Assembly: GCA_947177885.1 (NCBI GenBank)
Contig: CAMWWF010000127.1
Coordinates: 1-7,780, forward strand
Length of the DNA: 7,780 nt
From: an uncultured Lachnospiraceae bacterium
GTDB taxonomy: Bacteria; Bacillota_A; Clostridia; Lachnospirales; Lachnospiraceae
Reading direction: 5' to 3'
A program made the position numbers and the translations under genes. Positions 1 to 5,786 of this stretch are shown piece by piece. Position 1 is the first letter of the stretch. Each line of letters starts with the position of its first letter. A model generated the notes under the pieces. The model ran no database searches. It saw only the letters and a list, made by a program, of their open reading frames with translations, and was not told the origin of the DNA.

Positions 1-347
1 TCTGTCTCTTCGACAGCTTCTTCGTAATACTCCGGTTCCCTGTAGTACCCTGCCTCTTCAATATTCTCCGGTTCCCCATAAAGCTCCGCCTCTTCAAAGT
101 TCCCCGATTCCCTGTAGTACTCAGGCTCTCTGTAGGCTTCTGTCTCTTCAGCAGACTCTGATTCCACATAATACTCTGATTCTTCACAGAACCCTGCCTC
201 TCCGACAGCTTCCTCTTCCGCATAATACTCCGGATCTCCATAAGCCTCCGCCTCTTCTGCTATTCCCATCTCGGCATAGAATCCCGGTTCTCCGTAAGCC
301 CCTTCGATGGTCTCTGCCTCCCCGTAATACTCCGGATCTTCGTAAAG
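1..347 (-). repeat. In-frame tandem repeats encoding ~18-residue acidic Tyr-rich units
   Basis: Residues 53-167 of the acidic protein divide into units that begin [LAF][YC]xEPEYY and end in EEAE-like residues. Four consecutive units are exactly 18 residues (54 nt): 246-299 (AYGEPGFYAEMGIAEEAE), 192-245 (AYGDPEYYAEEEAVGEAG), 138-191 (FCEESEYYVESESAEETE) and 84-137 (AYREPEYYRESGNFEEAE). They are flanked by a 16-residue unit (300-347), a 12-residue unit (48-83) and the start of another unit (1-47). The DNA copies have diverged, so the repeat shows better in protein than in DNA. Reading frame is kept throughout, which argues for selection on the protein. Confidence 0.85.
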
Positions 348-503
348 TTCTGCCGCTTCAAACGGTTCCTCTATACCATAACTCTCGTCCTCATAATATT
401 CTTCTTCCCCCTCATACTCCGATCCGTCCCAGTCATGATCGTTCTCGTCATAACCCTTCCAGTTCTCTGCCGGTCTCTTTGTATGGTTGAACAATTTCTT
501 CAT
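1..503 (-). CDS. Acidic Tyr/Glu-rich repeat protein, N-terminal part (runs off left edge)
   Basis: I do not recognise this gene. From an ATG at 503 the minus strand is open for 167 codons to the window edge without a stop, so the C-terminus is missing. The protein starts with a short basic head (MKKLFNHTKRPAENW), passes into a very acidic stretch rich in Asp, Glu and Tyr, and from about residue 53 consists of repeats of roughly 18 residues around [AL]YGEPEYY followed by Glu/Ala-rich spacers. No signal peptide or membrane segment is present in the visible part. The start is supported by a GGAGAGGAC Shine-Dalgarno at 511-519, about 8 nt from the ATG, and by a strong promoter further upstream. 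It is divergent from the SGNH-like gene. The visible part could be a cytoplasmic acidic tail of a membrane protein whose domains lie beyond the edge; that is a guess. Its reality as a gene is well supported, its function is unknown. Confidence 0.82.
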   Translation of the reverse strand, partial: MKKLFNHTKRPAENWKGYDENDHDWDGSEYEGEEEYYEDESYGIEEPFEAAELYEDPEYYGEAETIEGAYGEPGFYAEMGIAEEAEAYGDPEYYAEEEAVGEAGFCEESEYYVESESAEETEAYREPEYYRESGNFEEAELYGEPENIEEAGYYREPEYYEEAVEET

Positions 504-569
504 ATTTTACGTCCTCTCCGCTCTTCACACCCTATAAATATATTACCCCAAATTTAATAATTCTGTAAC

Positions 570-598
570 ATTATAACATTGCAAACCTGCCACTTCAA
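570..598 (-). promoter_or_regulatory. Sigma-A type promoter for the acidic repeat gene
   Basis: On the minus strand, TTGAAG (593-598) is followed after exactly 17 bp by a perfect TATAAT (570-575). A TGT directly before the -10 makes it an extended -10 element. Transcription would start near 563 and give a leader of about 60 nt before the ATG at 503. The match is strong, but the assignment rests on the sequence alone. Confidence 0.7.
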
Positions 599-613
599 GC
601 AAATAAACCATTT

Positions 614-649
614 CTTCATAAATTCTTAAATCTTCTTAAACTATCTTAA
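614..649. promoter_or_regulatory. Three phased CTTAA half-sites, probable response-regulator operator
   Basis: CTTAA occurs at 625-629, 635-639 and 645-649, each separated by exactly 5 bp, giving a strict 10-bp period on one face of the helix. A degenerate copy, CTTCA, lies at 614-618, offset by 11 bp. The array ends 5 bp before the -35 of the plus-strand promoter and lies 15-50 bp upstream of the -35 of the minus-strand promoter. The form (CTTAA-N5-CTTAA) resembles direct-repeat sites bound by OmpR/PhoB-family regulators; the enteric PmrA box has this layout. Which regulator binds here cannot be told from the sequence. Confidence 0.5.
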
Positions 650-654
650 TATTG

Positions 655-683
655 TGGACTTTCAAATCGCATAATAGTAAAAT
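655..683 (+). promoter_or_regulatory. Sigma-A type promoter for the SGNH-like gene
   Basis: TGGACT (655-660, four of six matches to TTGACA) and TAAAAT (678-683, five of six matches to TATAAT) are separated by 17 bp. The start of transcription would fall near 690, giving a leader of about 60 nt. The -35 is weak and sits in the next 10-bp register after the three CTTAA half-sites, as expected for a promoter that needs an activator. The leader holds two copies of AAAACAT (701 and 713) of unknown meaning. Confidence 0.55.
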
Positions 684-736
684 AACAATATCTGTTCAGA
701 AAAACATGTGGCAAAACATTGGATTTAGCAGGATGA

Positions 737-744
737 AGTGAGGA
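737..744 (+). promoter_or_regulatory. Ribosome binding site that favours the ATG at 750
   Basis: AGTGAGGA lies 5 nt before the ATG at 750. An in-frame GTG at 738 would add four residues, but its own upstream sequence (AGGA at 730-733, only 4 nt away) is badly spaced, and the GTG lies inside the better Shine-Dalgarno. The ATG at 750 is therefore the likelier start. Confidence 0.6.
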
Positions 745-749
745 TAAAA

Positions 750-1892
750 ATGTATCGGGAAAGAGAAGAACATCAACATATCATACCGGATTTGGAAATC
801 ATCGATCTGGAACAGGAAGATATTACCGATGACACTTCAACAGAGGAAAAGGAGACACCTGACAAAAAGTCCCGTTCCTCCGGAAAGTCTGGTAAAAAGG
901 GACATTTTCCCCGCCTAAATATGCATATTGTGCTGCTGATTGTCTTTGTCATTTTTGTCTGCGGAATTGCTTATAAAATATTGAACTTTGGTAAATTTGT
1001 GGATCTGGAAGAGATATTCAGAGACGGAAAGGGTACCTATGAGGATACTCTGGACGAAATTCTGCCATTGATGGACGCCGACGGCAAACGTCTGGAGACA
1101 AACTACGAGGACGGGCTTACCATTGTCGCCTTCGGAAATGCCCCCTTTGCGGATGACAGGGATTCCGATGACAGCCTTGCCGGTATGATCGAGGAGATGA
1201 CCGGGGCCACCGTATACAACTGTTCCATCAGCGGCAGCTATCTGGCTTCACAGTCCCCTTTTCTCAACGCGTCGGAATCTCCCATGGACGCTTTCACTTT
1301 TTACTGGCTGGCCATGCTTTCCACCGGAAGCGATATCATACTCAGCTATAACGAGGCAAAAGAAGTATTGGGCGAAGATCTCCCTCCCGATGCAGAAGAA
1401 GTGATCAACACTCTGACCACTCTGGATTTCAGCACTGTGGATGTGATCGCCATTCTGTATGATGCCACCGACTATCTGTTGGGACATCAGATGTACAGCG
1501 ACCAGAATTCCACTGACATTGAACAGTTTACCGGCAATCTGGAAGCCGGGATCGAAGTACTTCAGGACATATATCCGCACATCCGCATCATCGTGATGTC
1601 GCCTCCCTATGCCTATTCCGACCAGCTGGACGAAAAGGGAAACTATATCAGCAGCGATATCGCCAGATACGGACAGGATGTCCTTTCCACTTATGTCATC
1701 AAGGAATTCAGCTCCTGTGCATCAAGAAGCGTCACCTTTATAGACAACCTTTACGGTACCATCACGGAAGATAATGCCCACAAATATCTTATTGACAACC
1801 TGCATTTGAACACTGCAGGCCGCAAAGAGATTGCAAAACGCTTTGTATATGCACTGAACTACTATAACCAGAAAGAGGACGGGCACGAATAA
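750..1892 (+). CDS. Membrane-anchored SGNH/GDSL-hydrolase-like protein with degenerate active site
   Basis: This 380-residue protein has a charged cytoplasmic tail (about 1-57), one membrane segment (about 58-76) and an extracytoplasmic domain of about 300 residues. The domain order fits the SGNH/GDSL fold: a strand leading into AFGNAPFADD (residues 127-136, block I position), VYNCSISGSYLA (155-166, block II), AILYDATDYL (234-243, block III) and IDNLHLNTAG (348-357, block V with the Asp349-x-x-His352 pair). In block I the usual GDS reads GNA, so the nucleophilic Ser is absent, and the block III Asn is replaced. It may be a non-catalytic binder, use another residue, or belong to a divergent subfamily. 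Canonical members deacylate or acylate carbohydrates and lipids. The gene has its own promoter and ends against the convergent GT-C operon. The fold call is fairly sure; enzymatic activity is not. Confidence 0.75.
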   Translation: MYREREEHQHIIPDLEIIDLEQEDITDDTSTEEKETPDKKSRSSGKSGKKGHFPRLNMHIVLLIVFVIFVCGIAYKILNFGKFVDLEEIFRDGKGTYEDTLDEILPLMDADGKRLETNYEDGLTIVAFGNAPFADDRDSDDSLAGMIEEMTGATVYNCSISGSYLASQSPFLNASESPMDAFTFYWLAMLSTGSDIILSYNEAKEVLGEDLPPDAEEVINTLTTLDFSTVDVIAILYDATDYLLGHQMYSDQNSTDIEQFTGNLEAGIEVLQDIYPHIRIIVMSPPYAYSDQLDEKGNYISSDIARYGQDVLSTYVIKEFSSCASRSVTFIDNLYGTITEDNAHKYLIDNLHLNTAGRKEIAKRFVYALNYYNQKEDGHE

Positions 1893-1902
1893 AACGTGCC
1901 CG
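1880..1902. terminator. Perfect 8-bp inverted repeat between converging genes, probable bidirectional terminator
   Basis: CGGGCACG (1880-1887), a 7-nt loop AATAAAA (1888-1894) and CGTGCCCG (1895-1902) form a GC-rich hairpin on either strand. The TAA stop of the SGNH-like gene lies in the loop, and the stop of the opposing operon is 5 nt beyond the stem. There is no clear U-tract after the stem in either direction, so it is not a textbook intrinsic terminator. Its place at the only convergent junction in the window still argues for a transcription-end or RNA-stabilising role. Confidence 0.5.
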
Positions 1903-1906
1903 CCGT

Positions 1907-2671
1907 TCAACCGATATCCAAACTGAAATCAAAATCCCGATAGATTACATAACCATCTGTCCGGCCAAATTCCTCCCAATTATATTCCGACGGATTTCCA
2001 ACGATCGTCTTCTCCTCCGACAGAATAATATAATGGCACCCTTCTTCTTTTGCCAGAGGCGCCAGACGGCTCAGATTGATGATTTCCTTCTCCATCTCAC
2101 CGGGAAGTTCGCCCCAATTATTCCAACGGTCCACTGTCATCTCCCGACCGTAGGGCATACATATGGTCGGCTCATACTGCCGTATATATTGTACCAGTTC
2201 CAGCGGGAATACCGCCTGAACCTCCCTGCCCGGCACCACAATGGCGTCACAGATATGCACCACACTGTCCGGTACGTGATAGAAATTTTCCGCCTTTTGA
2301 AAATAGGGATTCCTGTAGATATAACTGCCGGAAAGCGCAATGCCTGCCGCGGCGGCAAGCGCAAACACCGTTCTGTTCTTATCCGGAAGCCTTCCATAAA
2401 GCGTGACCACGGCAAAGGCGATCGTCACTGTAACAGGAAGCAGCCACAGTATCCGGTAATAGATCTCGCCCTCCGCCAACTTATACAGCACCCCCGCAAA
2501 GAACGGATTAAAAAAGAAAAAGAGCAAGATCACGGGCACATAGATAAACAAAATTCGGACATAATTTCTCTTCTCCTTCACCCACAGATAGATCAGCGAC
2601 ATCAGATAAAGAATTATGATCAGCCCGGTGCCCATATATTCATCAAAGAGGATTGTCACATTATTCCACAT
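1907..2671 (-). CDS. C-terminal part of a DUF6077-like membrane protein, as a separate reading frame
   Basis: This 254-residue frame starts at an ATG at 2671 with an ideal AGGAGG 4 nt upstream. It has about four membrane segments (roughly residues 14-30, 37-57, 74-92 and 101-118), with an FNPFFAG turn (54-60) and YYRILWLLPV (71-80). A soluble C-terminal domain of about 135 residues follows, predicted extracytoplasmic, containing AVFPLEL and CMPYGRE. These features resemble the second half of DUF6077 proteins, while the preceding gene resembles the first half, so the pair is probably one gene split by a frameshift. It could also be translated on its own by reinitiation from the good Shine-Dalgarno. 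An in-frame start at 2758 exists, but it lacks support and overlaps the previous gene. It is the last gene of the operon and ends 14 nt from the convergent SGNH-like gene. The enzymatic role is unknown; a GT-C-type transferase is plausible. Confidence 0.7.
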   Translation of the reverse strand: MWNNVTILFDEYMGTGLIIILYLMSLIYLWVKEKRNYVRILFIYVPVILLFFFFNPFFAGVLYKLAEGEIYYRILWLLPVTVTIAFAVVTLYGRLPDKNRTVFALAAAAGIALSGSYIYRNPYFQKAENFYHVPDSVVHICDAIVVPGREVQAVFPLELVQYIRQYEPTICMPYGREMTVDRWNNWGELPGEMEKEIINLSRLAPLAKEEGCHYIILSEEKTIVGNPSEYNWEEFGRTDGYVIYRDFDFSLDIG

Positions 2672-2675
2672 AAAA

Positions 2676-2681
2676 CCTCCT
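2676..2681 (-). promoter_or_regulatory. Strong Shine-Dalgarno that sets the start at 2671
   Basis: AGGAGG on the minus strand is followed by TTTT and then ATG. In the read-through frame the same bases encode Gly-Gly-Phe-Met, so the site could be fortuitous, or it could let the downstream half be translated on its own after the frame break. Confidence 0.5.
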
Positions 2682-2720
2682 GTTCCGATTCCGCGCTTCC
2701 ATTCCAAAATCCTCCCCCAG

Positions 2721-2785
2721 CTAGCCCAACACAAGATACAGAACCGCATAACACACATTGGGCAGACAGCAGAGCGCCATGGGGA
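2721..2785 (-). other. Frame junction: candidate frameshift splitting a DUF6077-like gene
   Basis: The upstream frame ends with a TAG at 2721-2723 after CYAVLYLVLG. The frame that carries the downstream half is open from about 2785, so the two frames overlap here and a change of frame anywhere in these 65 nt would join them. Removing one G from TTGGGCTAG (near 2724-2726) would give LVLASWGRILEWKRG and run into GGFMWNNVTILF, making a single protein of about 630 residues. The cause could be a true mutation, a sequencing or assembly error, or a natural frameshift; the sequence alone cannot tell. Confidence 0.5.
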
Positions 2786-3806
2786 TCAGTATTTTCCACC
2801 GCCTGTACACAACAGCCCCACAGGCGCCCACGATTCCCACCAACATACAGCACAGCATCGCCCCCATGGTACTGCACAGACAGCCCGTCATACAGGCAGC
2901 CGCAAGAAGAATATAGCTTTTCAGAGATATTTTCTCTCCCTCATGAAGCCGCCGAAGAAGGATCAAAAGCAAAAGAACGATCATAGGAAATACAATACTT
3001 CCCAGCGCGGCTTTTCCCTGTCTGCTCCTGGCGATCATAAAATTCTCCACCGTGTAAAACGAATAATCTCCAAATAATACCAGGATCTCCGTAAAGATCA
3101 GGAAAAGCGGCAGACTGTCCCTCTTTTGCTGCAGCAGAACTCTCCCCAGCAGGAAAAAAATAGCATAAGTCATTGCAATCAGTGCGATCGGAGCGATCAC
3201 ATGAGCCACAGACACCGCACGGATCCCCGTCATGTCAGCCAGATACGCGATCCAGACCGGGAAAGGCGCCAGTCCGTGCCTGGTATCCAGTATTGTGGCA
3301 TATCCCGTGTAGGGCAATTTGCGATACATCGTCTGCGCTTCCTGTGTGATGGAAGAAATCGCCACATAAAAAGCATCGTCGCCGTCTCTGTAAGTCATTC
3401 GGACAGCCTGCACGAACTGAAAAAGCAGTATCATCCAGAATAATATCCACAATATGTTGCGGGCAGATCTCTTTCGGTCACTCCCCCTGATCTCCGTCAC
3501 GGCAGTCACGGCTTTCCTGTTCCTGACCAGAGAGACTGCCGCTGCCAGTGCCGCCAATACCGTTACCCCGTTAAATGCTTTCACCACATATCCAAAATCA
3601 TACTCCAGCAGAATCATGGGCACACATATTATTTGAAAACATGCCCACAAAAAAATCTGTCCGCTTATCCACTGAAATACCGGCCCTCTCATATCTTTAT
3701 CCACATTCTGTCGAAACAGGCCGCCTACAAGAGCGGGTATTACCAGCAGAAGCAATACCGCCGTCAAAATCCGTAATGCCGTCAATATCCATGCATCCTT
3801 TCTCAT
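2721..3806 (-). CDS. DUF6077-like polytopic membrane protein, N-terminal part
   Basis: This 361-residue frame is almost entirely membrane segments (about eight), beginning with one near residues 8-30. The loop after about residue 138 carries DGDDAFYVA (141-149), a motif I associate with DUF6077. It is followed by a conserved-looking loop with TRHGLAPFPVW (175-185) and later by RSRQGKAALG (260-269). An acidic motif in the first large outer loop is typical of GT-C-fold glycosyltransferases, so a polyprenyl-sugar-dependent transfer or related glycan role is plausible but unproven. The ATG at 3806 overlaps the stop of the GT39-like gene as ATGA, which indicates translational coupling; no strong Shine-Dalgarno is visible. 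The protein stops in the middle of what looks like a larger family architecture, and the rest lies in another frame downstream. The family name is recognised by eye, with moderate certainty. Confidence 0.72.
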   Translation of the reverse strand: MRKDAWILTALRILTAVLLLLVIPALVGGLFRQNVDKDMRGPVFQWISGQIFLWACFQIICVPMILLEYDFGYVVKAFNGVTVLAALAAAVSLVRNRKAVTAVTEIRGSDRKRSARNILWILFWMILLFQFVQAVRMTYRDGDDAFYVAISSITQEAQTMYRKLPYTGYATILDTRHGLAPFPVWIAYLADMTGIRAVSVAHVIAPIALIAMTYAIFFLLGRVLLQQKRDSLPLFLIFTEILVLFGDYSFYTVENFMIARSRQGKAALGSIVFPMIVLLLLILLRRLHEGEKISLKSYILLAAACMTGCLCSTMGAMLCCMLVGIVGACGAVVYRRWKILIPMALCCLPNVCYAVLYLVLG

Positions 3807-5734
3807 TCACGGACAGCCGTCTGGGATCTCTCACTCAAAGCCGCATCCGTATGCACCGCACCGTTAACCATAATATATAACCTGTCGCCGTACGCACTGG
3901 GCTGATACTCTGTCTCGCACTCCGGTACAAATCCATAGCTTTGCGACAGGATTTCCAGTACCTCCAGTTCATCCACTCCCGCTTTGACCAGTACGGCAAT
4001 CTGTTCCAACTCCTCAATACTGTCTCTGTCCGCCCTGTTGTCCAGCTCCTCCAGAGTCAGGAGCAGTGATTTCTTATAATGGGTAAATTCCAGCAGATTC
4101 TCATAGTACCCTACCCCCCGGTAGACACAGATGCAGGGATATTCCCCATATTTCTCCGCATCCGCCCTCTGTTCGGAATACCCCCGGTAAAGATAGCTCC
4201 CGTCATAGTTCGCCAGATTCCACGCCTGAAACAATATCAGGATCACACACACCACACCGGTCAGATACTTCGTCTGCTTCTCCGTATAATTCTCATAAAT
4301 CTTTTCCAGAAGCCCGAAAACTGTCATTACCAATATCAGTGCCACAAAGGGAAAAAGAGGCATGATATAACGATCCACCAGATAAGGGGACATTCTGGCC
4401 GCCAGAAGAAAATAGCCCGCCACAGGAAAAAAAAGCATCCACAAGATTCCTTTCCTGCTTCTCCTGCCTGATTTTTCCGCATTTTCCGCCTCTCTCACAT
4501 TTTCTGCGCTTTCTGCCTCTCCCGTCTGTCTGTTTGCTCTCTCACAACCGGCAATGTCTGCCCTCCCAATGCCTTTGCGTTCCTTTCCACGACTTTTCAA
4601 TCCCGCCAGAACGAAAGCAGCCAACAGCAGAATCAGCGCCAACTGAGAGAGTCCCGCGCCGCGTTGGAGAAGGATTCTTCCAAAAGCGATCAGACGTGTT
4701 CCATACCCGGCCAGCCCCTGGGACAGATTTCCCAGAGCCTCCACACCCCTTCCGCTGGAAAAGACATCCGCAATGGCAAAAGGAAACGCCAGCAGCCCCA
4801 CCACAGCGGCGATCACCATGGAACGCACAAAACAGAATAACTCCCTGACGCGCCCGCTCTTCCACAGGCATACGCTGACCACGGCAGCCAGCAGCAGACA
4901 GTAAAACAGGAAAAAATACTGTGTCCAGAACCCCAGCAGCGTAACCAGGATCAATTTTCCGTTCTTCCTGTCAAAGGAGGCAAAGGAGGCATCCTGCCAT
5001 TTCTGCAATATCAGATAAAAGTAAAGCACGCACCACAGCGTCAGCATACCGTACATACGGATCAGAAGCACCGTCGCCAAAGCTCCCGTGGACAGGCCGT
5101 AAACCAGAGCCGTCATCCGTCCCAGTCTGCGCCCGTCATTTCCCAGGCCAAGCGCGGGAGCCAGCAGATCACATACTTTGTATAGGACAAGCATCACACC
5201 TGCGACTGCCGCCATGTTGATCACACATCCCATCCACGGGGAAATCCTTCCCCGAAACAGGGACGACACCGTATGCAGCAGCATAAAGTGCAGCGGAGGG
5301 TGATTGTCATCCTTCACATTGAAATATACGGACAAATAATTAAACGCATCTCCTCCGCCCACCGTAATATAGTCCGAAAACTGCTCCGAAGTGATCCAGA
5401 CCGGTTCCTCATAGACGTCGGCCGTATAAGTCAGAAGCTTGCTGTTCCCGCGATTCTGCAACACGTCCTTCACCGTGTCCGCAAGATTGCCCATGGTCTC
5501 ACCAGGCGTTTCTCCGTCGATCTCATTGTGCACAAACTTTGCCAGCCGTCCCTCCGGCTGGGTCGTCACGATCCATGGATTAAACTCCGCGTTGGCAAGC
5601 TCAAAGCTCAACAGCTCGTCCATGTGAAACCCCTCTTTCCAGGACACAAAGAGACAGAATACCGCCATACAGACCAGTACGATCATGATTTCATATGCTT
5701 TTTCTCTTATGTTTTCCAACATCTTAATGACCAT
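3803..5734 (-). CDS. GT39-like (GT-C fold) glycosyltransferase, polytopic membrane protein
   Basis: This 643-residue protein would transfer a sugar from a polyprenyl-phosphate donor on the outer face of the membrane, as the ArnT/PMT-like GT39 group does. After one membrane segment (about 14-31), the first outer loop carries HMDELLSFELA with Asp39-Glu40, the usual place of the GT-C catalytic acid. DDNHPPLHF (142-150) is the hallmark D-x-HPP motif of the group, and DRYIMPLFPF (454-463) matches its conserved RY-x-xP segment. About ten membrane segments are followed by a soluble C-terminal tail of about 130 residues. A charged, low-complexity loop lies at about 380-428. The ATG at 5734 is chosen because it directly precedes the first membrane segment and follows GGAAAGG; an ATG at 5722 is possible, and a start at 5863 would overlap the previous gene by 77 nt. 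It sits 52 nt after the DUF6044-like gene. Acceptor and sugar are unknown. Confidence 0.83.
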   Translation of the reverse strand: MVIKMLENIREKAYEIMIVLVCMAVFCLFVSWKEGFHMDELLSFELANAEFNPWIVTTQPEGRLAKFVHNEIDGETPGETMGNLADTVKDVLQNRGNSKLLTYTADVYEEPVWITSEQFSDYITVGGGDAFNYLSVYFNVKDDNHPPLHFMLLHTVSSLFRGRISPWMGCVINMAAVAGVMLVLYKVCDLLAPALGLGNDGRRLGRMTALVYGLSTGALATVLLIRMYGMLTLWCVLYFYLILQKWQDASFASFDRKNGKLILVTLLGFWTQYFFLFYCLLLAAVVSVCLWKSGRVRELFCFVRSMVIAAVVGLLAFPFAIADVFSSGRGVEALGNLSQGLAGYGTRLIAFGRILLQRGAGLSQLALILLLAAFVLAGLKSRGKERKGIGRADIAGCERANRQTGEAESAENVREAENAEKSGRRSRKGILWMLFFPVAGYFLLAARMSPYLVDRYIMPLFPFVALILVMTVFGLLEKIYENYTEKQTKYLTGVVCVILILFQAWNLANYDGSYLYRGYSEQRADAEKYGEYPCICVYRGVGYYENLLEFTHYKKSLLLTLEELDNRADRDSIEELEQIAVLVKAGVDELEVLEILSQSYGFVPECETEYQPSAYGDRLYIMVNGAVHTDAALSERSQTAVRE

Positions 5735-5786
5735 ACCTTTCCAAAGCCCGCAAATTCCCGGTTCCGCCAACAAAAGGCGTAAGTTT

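Noticed and set aside
1..347. Possible CRISPR array or DNA satellite because of the regular 54-nt period.
   Set aside because: The copies are diverged in DNA, keep the reading frame and have no conserved repeat plus unique spacer layout; the period is that of a protein repeat.
734..742. A two-codon reading frame (ATG AAG TGA) just upstream of the SGNH-like start.
   Set aside because: It is too short to support as a leader peptide and lies within the ribosome binding region by chance.
2033..2986. A 317-codon open frame on the plus strand opposite the split DUF6077-like gene.
   Set aside because: It has low-complexity His/Arg/Pro composition typical of the antisense of membrane proteins, and it spans two opposing real frames and their junction.
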